Shown one piece after another: positions 47,526 to 60,700 of a DNA stretch of 64,000 nt (positions are counted from its first letter, which is position 1; each line of letters opens with the position of its first letter). Location: assembly GCF_000150275.1 (NCBI RefSeq), contig NW_002060949.1, positions 3,354,449 through 3,418,448 on the forward strand, read 5' to 3'. The notes under the pieces were generated by a model. The model did no database searches and had not been told where the DNA came from. It worked only from the letters and a program-made list of their open reading frames with translations. Made by a program: the position numbers and the translations under genes. The DNA is from Trichoplax adhaerens. Lineage: Eukaryota; Placozoa; Uniplacotomia; Trichoplacea; Trichoplacidae.

Positions 47526-49900
47526 CTAATGGCAACCACAAGCATCTACGACTATGTCAGGATATTCCTTAATGATAATCTTATTCCCTTCGACATAAAG
47601 AAAACTTAGTGGCGATAATTGAGTTGGCGCACATTGAGACGCTTTTACACCTTGGACTTTAAGGTCGTGCAGAATAGCCATCACAATCGCATGATTTGTA
47701 GCATTTAAATGAGGTCCAAGAGGATATGAGCAAGTACCGCTGCAGTAGTATGACTCGAAAACCTTCGGAGCAAAAATAATGTCATTATTAAAAACTTGAT
47801 CAACCTTAATTTCCATAGAACGGCGCCGGCATGACCTTTTCTTCTTCTGTTTGCTTTTTTTCTTACTGGACTTTTGCTCGGTAGATCGCTTAGTGCGCTC
47901 GTGCTTTTCATCTGAATCATCATCATCATCCATATTGTTTTCGTCGTTATCACTCGCTATTGATCTTGCCATTCTCGATAAAACCCCTCGATGATGTTCA
48001 ATATTGGGCACTTCTTGCTCATGGTGCGGTCGATAGTCGTTAACATTTCCTCTATCACTATAAACGACCAGTAAAGGTCTAAAGTTACCTGTTCTGCGTG
48101 TCTTAAATAACTGACGGCTAACATCATTAGATTTTACCAGCAGTAAATCCGGTGTTTTGATAATCACACGAAGACCCAAATTGCTGGATTCATCATTAAT
48201 CCAGGCACGAACAGTAGTCAATACATCGAATGTAGTTTGTGTTTGATTACCATTTGTGTATATCAAATGTTTAGCTACAACTTGTGTTGATCTGTTGTGG
48301 AATATTTGATGAATTTCAACGTAATAAAAGAGGTGGAGCTTTAGCAATTTCTCAGCATTAAGTGGCCTTCTTGTTAAAACAAGTTCCGCAGCGACAACAT
48401 TTTCTAGATTTGAAGTTTTATCATTGGTAATATCGGACATATTGAATGTAAATCGACCAACTCCTCGAGACCAAGAATGACCTAAAGATACGCCAAGCTT
48501 ATGAGTATGCAAATGGTTGAAGAGGCAAAACATCCGCTACATTAATTAATTAGCAATAAACACTGATATTCAGTCAGTCGCTAATGACTATAATTTCGAT
48601 GAGTACAACTTTTTAAAACCTTCTAAAGCCACACGATTGAAAACCTTATTTATCTTGTCGAGTTTAGTTCTACAGTCTGAGCGTAGATACTAGAGATTAT
48701 ACTGTATTACAGTATTGAACACGAATTTGTTGAAATGTTTAGTCAACGAAGTGTCATCAGAAGTCTTTAATTTGTCATACTTTTTACACATTCTAAGAAA
48801 TAGACAGCATGAGGCTCTATATGTTAGTACAGTAGTAATGCTATTTAGCACTGTAAGGTTTTCGTAATGATTGAATAAGTATATGTTAACAATCAAAGAC
48901 CTTGCTGTTCTTGAATACATGCATGATAATTTATTTTAGATAGCTTGAAGAAGCCAGATTTCGCTAAACGTACGCTCATTGTCTTACACTATACCGTGTA
49001 TAGCTAGATACTAGTGCTAGATTTAGCGGTAGTTCAATCTTCGCTGGATTATTTTATACCGTAAAGTAGAAATTTTTAAGCTGCGCTAGTCCTTTTTATT
49101 ATACTGTACTATACCAACGTGAAAGCCACGATCGAGAAATAAAAGCTTATTATAGCTGATAGTATTTAAAGTAGCGTCAATACTGTTCGATTTTTTGTCA
49201 CAAGCACTTAAATAAAAAGGAGCGATCTAGACAGTCAAATTGATGACAATATTGACTGACCATTTACAAACTAAATCATGACAATTTTTATGTACTAATG
49301 GTAGCACGTCAGCGTAGGAACGATTGGGAGCATGTTAGAGAATACTAATACATGACTATCAACTGTTTATGGTTCAAAGTGTAGAATAACCTTCATCTCG
49401 ACTGTCAGTCTGTTGTCAATTCGTGGTAATCTCTAATAACAAAATTAAACTACAGAGCCAATACTAGTTTGACGATCATAAAAATTGATTCTGTTTTGTA
49501 TCATTACGCCATTATGTGCAATTAAGTTAGAAAATTTACCTCCATCTGCTGTTCGAATGCCTTGTATAAGGTCACACTGAAATTTTTTATCTTCATGTTT
49601 GATTAAGAAATTGCTAGCACCACCTTTAATTCTTCCGGTTTTCTTGTCAGCGATTGAATTATATAAATCCCACATATATCTGGGTGCTTGGACGTTACTC
49701 TTTCGCGTAGATGAGACTGATTTCTTCGATCTGAGTAATTGGATGACTCTTTGTCTCGCCATTGCAGACTCTTCATCTTCATCACTTTCGTGATCTACAT
49801 CATCCAATCTTGACAGTGCAATTTCTGCTGATGAAGCAGTAATGTAGTAAATAGACTGGGCGAGTGTCGCCAAGAGAATAATTATAAACCAGGATTTCAT
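47526..49900 (-). CDS. BMP-type TGF-beta ligand lacking the interchain cysteine
   Basis: A secreted dimer-type growth factor precursor of 438 residues in two exons (49540-49900 and 47526-48481), joined in phase at Gly-Gly. Residues 1-25 form a signal peptide (MKSWFIIILLATLAQSIYYI). The prodomain carries the family phrases PRYMWDLYNSIAD, RFTFNMSDI and AAELVLTRRPL. A furin-type site RTKRS precedes a lysine-rich linker (KKKSKQKKKRS). The mature domain begins CRRR (about residue 338) and shows YYCSGTC, GPHLNATNHAIV, APTQLSPLSFLYV and ends ACGCH. Only six knot cysteines are present. The place normally reading CC reads QC (KASQCAPT), so the dimer-linking cysteine is missing. NHAIV and the CGCH end fit the BMP/GDF branch; I cannot name the orthologue. 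The ATG at 48533 is inside the intron and is not the start. Confidence 0.9.
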
Positions 49901-50639
49901 TTCGGATTATTCTATTTTGACCACAAATCAATTTCAAGTTTATCGTTCACAAAATTTTGTTAATCTTCACCACGTCGACAGAAATTTCGATTAATGGTAC
50001 GACGATGTCGATAAGATAGCGTTGGTTAAACTCTTAGGTATTTTTGTCTATTCCACTTTTTACTCGTCAGGTTAAACCTGTGCAAGTGAACTATACAGGG
50101 TAAGGGAGAAAATCGGGTAACAACTAGTCAGAATTGCTCGTACAACACAACACGTATGATCTATTTAAAAGAAGCGAATTAAAATGACGTTGCGCTAATT
50201 CATAAAGATCAACTAACCCAATTTCGTACAAAACATAAAAGCTAAGGCAAGATTGAGTTTTCCGGTTATTTTTCTGGATAGCAAGTCTAAGGCGACATTT
50301 GTGAATTCCTTCAGCGATTTACACCTTGAACCACATCTAGCAGAATCTAGCCATTTGCATGAAAAAAAGGTTATCAAAAAGATTAGGAGAAAAAAATCAA
50401 TTCAACATAAAGATAGCTATTGGTTGACATGGTAGTGAAAAGAAGATCGATCAAATATAGCGTACTAATAGCATTTAAGACATGGAATTAGTCTTTACAC
50501 TATAAATTACCCTATTTTAGTTGATCAATAGGAGTCGTTAACGGCGATAACTTCTGCTTCTATTTTTTGTATGTGTTGTTTTTCAAATTCAAGTTTAACG
50601 TATTAATTATATAAGTTGCTGTAGGCAAATAATGACTAT
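49901..50639. other. Upstream interval of the BMP-like gene
   Basis: This should hold the promoter of the BMP-like gene. The short open frame at 50253-50435 (+) is lysine-rich and has no splice-supported neighbours. I see no gene here. Confidence 0.4.
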
Positions 50640-52230
50640 TCAATAAACAGCGTAGTATTGTCGTTGTTGGAATTGATTGAGTTTGTAGGCCAAGATTTTT
50701 TTTCTGTTAATACGAATTGCGTCAAGTAATTTTATCAACAGGTAGTTCAAAAATACCGATCTTTGCAAGGATGCAAAATGGCCAATGATGGGAAGACGTT
50801 GGGACACCGGTGTTGTAATAGCAATAGTAATCGCCAACTTGAGCACAGTAGGATATGTAATTTTTATTGCTGTTGAAAGATGTAATAATGTACGTTAATT
50901 AGTTGACAATTCCAGCATTGACTATAAGCTATAATATTGCTTGTTTCTTTTCTCTATCAATCTAATATTGAATAGATGGAGTAATAATATGGCGATTATT
51001 TTATTATTTTCCAAGTCAATGGCACCCCACGACGCTGAAATGTTGCCACAATCGGTTGGCTGCTATCCAGTGCGTAAGAAAGAATTTGCAATCAAGTTGA
51101 TCACCACACCTGGGATGAATAAGTAATTGCTAGTAATGATGGATTGGTTAATAATATTGAGTAGAAATGAATCCCTTGAAGATATTACATGATCTCCTTG
51201 CAATAAGAGTGAGAGAAAAAAAAAAATTTCTACTTGAAGGCCTGTTGCAATGACAACCGTACTACGTAACACCGATTTGAAAAGACTCTTCTCTACCGTT
51301 GCAATGGCTCGTTGCTGTGTCAATTAGCCTTGAAAAACGCTTTCAATCCTATCATTCAATACTACTATTGGATCACTCTATCTGATCTGGTCTCTACAAC
51401 TTGGATGAAGATTAATTTTCCACTTTCTTCAACTTGAAGGAATGATTTAGCGGCTGAAAATGGAAGAAGAACTTGCAATAGTGTAGTGTTAACTGAGGGC
51501 CGAGTTGGAAAAATGGATCGATGTTTTGAGTAGGTAACGCTTACTATAGTATAGGATGGTCATGATGGGTATTTGAGTTAGCCTACTGGAAACAGACATT
51601 TGGTAATAGAAGTAGGTATGGAAAAGTCAATGCAACCAAGTGTCGATATGAGAGTAAGAATCCATCTAACTGAGCATACGCTCCACCTCACTAGTGTAAT
51701 CTCTATATTGCTACAACATGATTGTGCACTCAATGACGTTTTACTGACAGCATGGTAAACGCGACCACCACTAGGGTCGCGCGTTGATCCAAGATCCAAT
51801 CGACTATACTACTACTACTACCCATTCACTAGTTTATGGACGGAAGAAAGCGTTCAAACTTGTTATCACACTACATGGTACAGTATGAAACGGTCATCAA
51901 AATGGATGACATTACTAATACGCCAGAATACACGATCGTCGGGTCTTGCAACATAGTGACGGGAAGTAAAAAATGGCGGAAATACTTTCGACCCGCCTAG
52001 ACACAAGGCCAACGATTAAATAGCAAAAAGAAATGATAGTCAATCCATATCGAGTTGTGCCATTGCAATTTCTGGTCTGATTGGAATAAAGAAACTTGAT
52101 AGCTTGGGTTATGTACTTGCATATCTATATATATACACGATAGCGCAAAAGCTGATGCAAGTGCAATCGCTGCAGATGAAATGAGTAAGAGGGATCGAGC
52201 AATAATAACTGCAATATCCCCTTGCATCAT
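50640..52230 (-). CDS. Probable multi-span membrane protein, unassigned
   Basis: A plausible first exon at 52230-52117 starts MMQGDIAVIIARSLLLISSA, forms one strong hydrophobic helix and ends at a GTACAT donor. In phase with it, an exon starting near 51999 (acceptor GTCTAG) encodes a basic stretch and a second helix (IVYSGVLVMSSILMTVSY). Then an exon near 51803 gives a third helix (RATLVVVAFTMLSV) before a GTAAAA donor. Further minus-strand pieces near 51040 (encoding QPTDCGNISASWGAIDLE) and 50680-50830 (encoding LAITIAITTPVSQRLPIIGH) could be later exons, but I could not join them reliably. The pattern suggests a protein with about four membrane helices. I do not recognise the family, and some of these exons may be chance. 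Confidence 0.3.
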
Positions 52231-52570
52231 TGATCAATCAATATCTTCAAACGATGGTAGATTGAGCAGAAACTATGGAAGGATCGATTGAACCGATAAA
52301 GGACTAACTTTCTAATCCTACTTAGATATCCCCTCCCCCCAATGCCTCTGCCGTATACTAGCTATTATTGACGATTAACAGCGATTGGGGTACGTCGCTG
52401 TTTACCCGATTTGCACAGGATACGCGTACATTCCAAGATTTAGTTCATTCTGATTGATTACTTTATGCAGTATTGAAAATATTGTCATTACTCTACTGTA
52501 TCATGATGACTGTTAGCATTCAAAATGACTTCATAGCAACATAATTTACTATCTTGCGAATCACGAAATC

Positions 52571-52792
52571 ATGCAACTCTTAATCACTGGTATATTCTTT
52601 ACGAATCTCAACTTCTATTTTGGATATGTTGTCAATAGAGAAAGCATTGATTGCACGATGATGGCTAAAAATAGTGTAGGTAACTCACGACATGTAATTA
52701 ATATCGTTGCATGCAGTAGAGACCAAGCTATTGAACTCGTTCGATTGACTTTTAAAATAGTATGTAACGATTCCGTTGCAATAGCGAATTAG
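52571..52792 (+). CDS. Small open frame with signal-like start, doubtful
   Basis: A 73-codon ATG-to-stop frame. The first 20 residues are hydrophobic (MQLLITGIFFTNLNFYFGYV) and could be a signal peptide. The rest has three cysteines, and the stretch CTMMAKNSVGNSRHVINIV has a faint resemblance to the last strands of an Ig domain. There is no further support, and it may be chance or one exon of a larger gene. Confidence 0.2.
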   Translation: MQLLITGIFFTNLNFYFGYVVNRESIDCTMMAKNSVGNSRHVINIVACSRDQAIELVRLTFKIVCNDSVAIAN

Positions 52793-55700
52793 CGATAATA
52801 GAATAAGTTCGCCAGCTAAATTCTTATACTCTAATCGATATTAGATACCGTTAGCGCTGATATAAAAGGGCTATTACATCATATCTATACTTAAGTAGAA
52901 AGTAGAAAGCATGCTAGCTATGTATTTATAGCACCTTTAAACTGGATACTCTGGGAGAAGATATCAATCAAAAAATAATACGAAATAAAGGAATGCAGTG
53001 AAACAATGCAGGATAGGATAATTACATAATTAACTTTATTTTGACTATATTTTTACGGAATTTCAATGTCAAAGTATTAAAATGAACTCATCTAATTGAG
53101 ACCCAATTGGGAGCATTAATAATAACAGCAAAGTCAGAAGCATATATGTAATGGCGTATGAAATAATAGACGACGTTACGTAGATGTCGTGTCTTCATCA
53201 ATTTGCTCAACTAGTATTTCATAAATAATTTTAATATTAGAACTGTAACAGAATTATTTCAATTTGGTAGGTGTATTAGTCCAGAAAAAGACAAATAATT
53301 TCTATTCATCAACGCAATAATTAAACTATAACTAAACAAATAACAATCTATTGAAATGTTGATAATATTTTTCTCTAGTAAAGTAATTATCATTAAAGAA
53401 ATGAATAGTTAAGAAAGAATAATTTATTCTTATTTATGCATGACAATAGTGCAATACAATATGGTTTTACTTCGCACTCTGACGTAGATTGTATTAATGG
53501 ATGGCACAATATCAACCATTATCATTCTATATTAAACATATATTTTGCTATTTACAAAGCTTTGTCCATTTCAACAAAATTGGTTCGCCTATGTAAGCTA
53601 ACGCTAGCTTCTATCAGTATTAATTATGTATCTTTGCACTATTGAATTACCTAAGTTTGAACTCATAAGTTGCTATCCAGTGACTTTAGAAAGTACAAGA
53701 TGATTAAGCAAATATGTCACTGTTAAGTTATCCAACCGATAATAATAACAATATTTTGAGTTATATAAATCACAGATATCCATCTACTTGAACAATTCAT
53801 GAAAGAGCAATCTTTACAGTAAAATTTTACGCACTATCAAGAGCAGTAAATATCAACTAGTGAAAGGATCTGCATTCGTGGAAAAGTATTTTTAGAAATA
53901 CAGTATTCGGTAAATTGACAGCCTATGCCAGACTCTTATCATATGCGCCTATTAATATGCGGTAAATACTGTATGTAATCTATCTCCAAGTAATTATCTT
54001 AATCTTTAACTTATTCTAACTGTATACTAGGAAGAACCACACAGAACTGCTATTTAAATATTTTTTATAAATAAATGAGACAGGAAAATGAAATATCTAA
54101 CTTCTTCAAAATTTAAAGAATTGACTTGCACCATTACAAGATGATGGTAACAGATCAAATATAGCTTAGCATGAAGCGATAACAATAATATTTGTACTTA
54201 ACACTACCGGTATATTCTTAATGATTCTCAATTTATGGGTATAAGGCTAGGTTCAAGGTTTGATTAATGCTATAAAAGCTTTGAATTTTAGGTCTCCAAT
54301 AACTATTATCTTAATGCGTACCGGATATCTCAATCAATTCAGTCACGCTGTTATAAGATTAAGACGACTTATCATTTATTTATCAGGATTTTGATATCAT
54401 TAGCCAGTAAAACCTTAGGAATATAAGAAATGTTTATGGTTGGTGAAATGTGTGCATAAAACTATTCTATCCGGCTATATATAGCATAGTTGTACAGTAG
54501 TATAGTCATTAGCTTTTATCTATTTTAACCAAATCTCGTTGAGGAATTTCATCCATGAGTAATTTCATTGTGTTCAATGTTACTCGAAATTGTGATCTTC
54601 ATTAGGATATTTAATTATAAAGTCATGATAGCATACTGATTTGTAGCATTTAGCTTATAATTCCTGAAATATCTTAACTGATACCAGGACCATTTATACA
54701 TATTACAATTGCGCTCGATATTAGTACTCTAAGAGTATCATTCAAGGGCAACTTCCAATCCTATAAATCTACGTGCTTCGATTGATGAGCTGAAATAATT
54801 TAGAGTAAACTTGCTATTAAAAACCATTATGGTCAATTTTTTTAAGAGTATATTATTCTTTCATTTTAAAATTACTGAATTAAATAATAATAACCTGTAG
54901 AATATTTTATCTAAGATTAACAGGATTAAAATAAGTAGCTAGCGTAAACCAGAAGTTCCTTAAATTTGCTATGCTATGTTACTAAACAATAGCAAACTAG
55001 GAAATATAAATACCAATTCAATAAGCAACGTTCTATATAATTTCAAGGTTAGTTTTGCTAGGCTTTGTTTTGATATTAATTAAATAATTTTCATCCAGTT
55101 TTAGCTACTTTGAGATATTGAGTTGGTTTATTCTTTGCTTGAAATTACTTTTCAATTTAAGTTAATCACCTCTAATATATAAGCGTCAATAGGATTCTTT
55201 GCATAAATTTAGTATGTTAGAAAGATAATTATCAATAAACGATAGTATTATGGCACTGGATACGCAGATATGTTCAGAGAAGTAAATAAGAATGATGTAT
55301 GATCAAATTAGAACAGACTGTATCCACTATGGTGAAAATAGTAATTGATTTTATAATATGTATTACTGAATAAGTAATAACATTATGAGATTAGGTTATA
55401 TTGTAATAATGCGGATATGGTCTGCTCAAGATAATTTGTAATTTTTGGACAAACTTACTTTCTATGTCATCATAGCTTTGATAAAGAGCATCACATGTAT
55501 AGTGTTTGTGAATTGATGAAGACTTTCACAAAATTATCATCATTAAAACCATGATTATATATTAGATAAAGATATAACAACTAGATGAATAGACGCCCAA
55601 GTTGGGTGCTTTTCCAATATGTTGTGATAGAGGTTAATTATAAAATCATCTCTAACCTCATTAATAAAGTATGGCATGATTAATATACGTCTTGAAAGGC

Positions 55701-56692
55701 ATACAAGACGCGCATAGCTTGACGTAAGTAGTATTACTGACTACCGATAAATGGTAATTATAAACGAATATAAATATATTCATACAAAAACATATTTATA
55801 TATACGCATATATTTAATTATATAACATGAATATTTGAGAACTGATAAATTAAATAAATGTGCCTATATTAGCGAATAATACTTTCATGATAGTGATTAG
55901 ATTTACATTCAAAGCTACATGAATGTTTTACCCGATATGATGTCATATTTTACAATTGAAATCGAATTCCGATTTATCTTCAAATAATACGCAGTTGATT
56001 AGATATTGAATGAATAAGTATAAAAGAATTGATTCTCTACTATCATAAGCGATCATACTCACAGAGGATTATATAAAAATATATTAAAACCACTGTTTCG
56101 TAAGACTTTGCTGAGGTTAGGTATTGCTATCAATTCCATAAATATATTAGTAGAGTAGATGAAATTAAAATGGTTGAAGATTACTTCAGTTTCTATCGGA
56201 AACTGAAATAATCAGTGTTGATGATATATTCTATTATTGTATTCTACGGTATAGCTTTATCTTAAATATTTTATATGATATAGTGATCGAAATAGATTCC
56301 ATTCCATCTATAACTGATATGATGTATAGTTTCATTTAAAAGTCTTGAAAGGCAAAACCAATAAGTAACCCAAAGGTTATCCATTATTTCAGTCTCCTGA
56401 AGAATATGAAAATGCTTGTTAACTTAATGTCCAAAATGTTATAAAAATGAGAAGAATTATTTATCTTGCCATATTTAGAATGTCTAGCATCTTTAGTCAT
56501 TTCGTATAATACTATAAGTATATAAGTCGTTAGGGAAAGATCATAACATATGATTAAGTGGATCAAGCTATTCTGTACCAATACGTCCACAGGATGTATC
56601 ATCTTATACATAGGAAGGCTTCCGCATAATTGAAAATACCGGTTTATTCTTCCACATCAATTTAGTTTCCCATTTCATTCCGACACTATAAT
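52793..56692. other. Gene-poor interval
   Basis: About 3.9 kb, very AT-rich, with no convincing exon on either strand. Open frames at 53436-53645 and 56384-56611 are short and unsupported. The nearest gene downstream is the ankyrin-repeat gene, whose 3' untranslated region should lie at the right edge. Confidence 0.45.
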
Positions 56693-57730
56693 TTATCGAT
56701 AAAAGCTATTATTACTACTGTAAATTGATAACAGAGTATTTAAGTCGATAGCCTTGCGTTTATGCTTTCGGCGAGACGGTGACGGATAGAATTCCTCATT
56801 TCCGATAGGATTTCGTACGGAATGAACTTCGCTAGGCGTATATGAACGATTCTGTTGATTGATAACGTCGTTCACGGTCGATTTAGTTTCTACTCCGGAA
56901 GCAAGACCTGGTTTACCATCAATGTATTCCTTTCCTTTGGATGAACTTCTACTACGACCCGATAATGGTTTATAGGACGTGTCAATCTTAGGCAGTAATT
57001 CATTCCCACTCTTGACACGGCTATTCTGTTTACTAGATGAATTCCTACCTGTAGTGGATCGACGAAAACTTGATTGACGAACTAATTCAGTATTCTTTTT
57101 ACCATTACTGTCTTTAGAATTGATTGATCGCTTATTACCGCCTTGGCAGGCATGATTTTGTTCATCATACCAACGTAACCAATCGTCAACATTGTAAAAC
57201 TTGATATTATCACGAATATCGACTAAAGCTTGCCCTTGATGTCGTAGTATTCGTTCACAATAACGATGGCCATGTTTGGCTGCCATCAAAATGGCAGTGA
57301 AACCATCTTTATTGCGCGTGTTAACATCCATACTAGATTGGATCATTTTCTTGACCATAGAAGCTACAATAACGGCATTACCTGATTGACAAGCTAATAT
57401 TAATGGCGTATTACCATCGCTGTCAGTAACTGATAGATCAATATTAATATCGTCCAGTAAGTATAGAGCAACTTTTTCACGACCAAGAGATGCAACGTGT
57501 GCTAACGCAGTTCGACCACTACTATCTTTAGTGTTACAATCACATTTATGCTTAAGTAATATTTGACATATAGCTACAGCTAGATCTTCATTAATGAGTA
57601 GGGAAGCAGTAATAATTGGCGTTCGTCCATATCGTTCTTCGCGTGCGTTCAAATTAGCTCCAATCCGGGCTAGTAGCCGCAATTGATGGACTCTTCCATC
57701 GACGATAGCCTGATGAATTAATGCTGGCAT
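56693..57730 (-). CDS. Ankyrin-repeat protein, ANKRD63/ANKRD34-like layout
   Basis: A single exon of 345 residues from ATG at 57730. Residues 1-165 hold four to five ankyrin repeats: HQAIVDGRVHQLRLLARIGA, then YGRTPIITAS, SGRTALAHVASLGREKVALYL, DGNTPLILACQSGNAVIVAS, and DGFTAILMAAKHGHRYCERI. Then follows a short VDDWLRWYDEQ segment and a disordered C-terminal half rich in Ser, Lys, Arg and Asn, ending with a basic KHKRKAIDLN stretch. The arrangement (repeats from residue 1, two long-linker repeats, disordered basic tail) resembles vertebrate ANKRD63 and the ANKRD34 group. Repeat proteins are poor markers of orthology, so the name is tentative. It probably acts as a binding scaffold; no enzymatic motif is present. 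Confidence 0.75.
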   Translation of the reverse strand: MPALIHQAIVDGRVHQLRLLARIGANLNAREERYGRTPIITASLLINEDLAVAICQILLKHKCDCNTKDSSGRTALAHVASLGREKVALYLLDDINIDLSVTDSDGNTPLILACQSGNAVIVASMVKKMIQSSMDVNTRNKDGFTAILMAAKHGHRYCERILRHQGQALVDIRDNIKFYNVDDWLRWYDEQNHACQGGNKRSINSKDSNGKKNTELVRQSSFRRSTTGRNSSSKQNSRVKSGNELLPKIDTSYKPLSGRSRSSSKGKEYIDGKPGLASGVETKSTVNDVINQQNRSYTPSEVHSVRNPIGNEEFYPSPSRRKHKRKAIDLNTLLSIYSSNNSFYR

Positions 57731-60700
57731 TATGCTATGAACCGCTACTATCTAATTCACCGCAACTAGTTGGTTAGTGAAATGTTCTAAAATTTCAGTT
57801 ACGATTAATGATGTCGCAATCTTTTCTCAGACATTGGTAAATCAAGAGCTGTAGTATCATAAATAAATAATGAATTCAGTTCTAGAAAGATGCGTAGTTT
57901 AGAAGCAAATTCGATGGTGGAGATTATAATCCAAGTGGGAAATACAATAACTGGTTGAAAGATGACTGTTAAAAGACAAGAAAGCTCCCTCACTTTTTTC
58001 TCCGTTGTTATTGATAAAGTGAATCTATTAATATCTTCTTAAGTTTTTTTTAACCTTCACACTATTGCAGATTTTTTTATGTTAACTTAACTGGGAGGGA
58101 TTGATTCGATACCTCTTGATTATCGCCCCTATGTCTTGTAAGATTTTAAAATCTTGGGCCTCTTTCTAAATCACTACCGGTACGGTAACGGATCTTGAAG
58201 AAACGACTTTAAGGTTAAATTAAATAGTGGGAATCTACTCTTCTTAAACCAACCAATTATGCTCTTCGTGATGTAGCCATGTTGTCGTTGTTATCCTTAG
58301 TAACCATTCCAGTTAATAAAGATTTACTTAAGTTTAGCTCCAATTTAACTTTGTGTTAGCAATAAAGTGAGCCAATACTTTAATCTTGATTTTAAGTCTT
58401 ATAGAACTCTTGTTAGTGCCATCCAACGCCAAGATTCAGTACATTACGCGTAAGGTTGATCGAATATCTTTCTTACAGAAAGAACTAGCGGACAAGTAAA
58501 AATATATTAATACAATATGGCTCCAATGATCCTATTGACTTTAATCCCGACCTTACTTTACAATTGATATTAACTGGTAACACAAGTAATTAGAAGCAAA
58601 AGCCTAGCTTTAATTTCTGTGTAAGAAAGTTTTAAAAAAATTGATAATTTTAAATTAAGATCATGAACTTAACTGAAGTCTAAATTTTATTTAAGCTATC
58701 GTATCTACCCCAGGCGAAGTAAGTACTCTCTGTATCCTTACTAAATGTTATTGCCCTATAGTTCGTCCTCTATTAGGAATAAACACTTAACGTTAGATTA
58801 ATAAGTTCCTATACAGTAGTGAACGATAGTATAGTAGACCATAATCTCTTCCAAAAAACGATGGAAAAATAGGATAACGTGGCCTTTATGAATCCCTAGT
58901 GTCATTGATTGTTAAGGTAAAAAATGACATTAAGGAAATTATTATGTAGATTATTTACTTAAAAGCATGACAATGCTTTGGTACAATGCTTAAGTCATTT
59001 GATTGAGTATAATTGCAAGTTATTAATATCGTTAATGAAGTCGGTAACAGCTAATTGTATAGGCTTAATTGAATTGTCAAGCTAGTCTACAATTATAAGA
59101 CAAAGTTATTGATCTGAGGAACATTGTTTCTCACTTATTGACAAATAAAATCTTACATTGAAGTAGTAAAGGAAAAAAATTACGTACAGGATAAGAAAAA
59201 GTTGCCCTGGTGTCATAGTCTTACCTGCTAATATTGTCTATCTTCATCCTAACACAGTAGACAAGATTTCACTCCCTTAATTGTTCAACATGGCCATGTT
59301 GTCTGTAAATAATAATTAATTTCTGCCTGTGAAATTTTGTTTATAGCAAATTACGAGAGCGCTAATATTATCCACATATTCAACTTGACACCAACATAAT
59401 GATAGAGCACTCCCTGCATTAATTACAATTTTATCAATATTGCCATACTGGCAATTAAATTTACCTATTATCATCATGCAAGAAGGAATACATTACTTCT
59501 GATATATTAAAGTTGTTGAGTTTCTACCTCTCATGAATCTACCGGAAGTGTCGCTTTCGTAAACTGTGTTCAATGCAATTATCAATTGTGATTTAAACGA
59601 CATGATAAGCATAATCACATCAATGCTAAACAGCATGACTACGAGTTTCGTAATTCTTAGATTGGTTAATCGGTTAATCTCAATTAGTTCATTCACCAAT
59701 AAAGAGTAGTACTACATATATAAGTAAGACGCAACTCTACTTCTTGGGGGTTGTTAAGAGGGAGTGAGGAAAAACTCAACCATGATTTACAAATTTTACA
59801 ACTTCTCAGAATTGTGAAGTAAAATCTTCTATAGATTTAAGTAACTTTAGATGGCTATTAATGAGATAATAACATACTCCTATTGTAGTATTTCTATGAA
59901 CTAAATTTTAGACATACTAAGCTCAGTCTACATGTTCTGGTTTTAATTTGTAAACTAAAAACGAGTGCTGATACGTAATATCTATTCTTATGGTCTTTAT
60001 TTCATCAAGTTAACTTGATGTTGGCCATTTATAAAAACGAAAGGTAAAATTTCATACTATCAAGTACAATATATCAGTTATTATAGTCTTGAATCAACAC
60101 ATTAACATAGCATCTGTGCTGGCACAGATCATAAAGAATGAGTAATGCTCAACAATTGGAAATTACGTAGCCGTCGCCGTCTGTCCTCAACCTAACTAAA
60201 TATTATTACAGAAAGCAATGTTGTAGGACACAACAAAAATTTAACTTAATTACCGGGGAAAATGTATTTTCCATCTTATTAGATAAAAATGTACAAGCTT
60301 AATTTACTAAGGGATCAAAGATAATTTCCAACAAGACTATAGAAATTTACTAATATAAGGGCGAATTACCATAATCTAATTTGGAAAATCAGACGTCATC
60401 ACAATGGCTACCAACGACACTATTCAATTTTAATCAAATCAGATATTTGTTATTCTTGCCAATGACATCATCAATCACGTAAAATGTCAATAGGATATGC
60501 TAATAGGTAGGTAGACAACAACATCAAATTTTTTCTAATAAAATTTTCTTTAGATTGTCAATTAGAAAAAATTAGTCTACTATTAGGTCAACAAAATGAA
60601 ATATTTGACTGAATAAGATGTATGCTGTTCTAATAAAATAAATAACAGTTGCATTAGCAATGAGAAAGGATCAGAGGAAGACTATTCTATAATGACGGTC

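Noticed and set aside
47705-47953. 82-codon minus-strand frame inside the BMP-like gene
   Set aside because: Out-of-frame shadow of the lysine/arginine-rich linker region of the ligand precursor.
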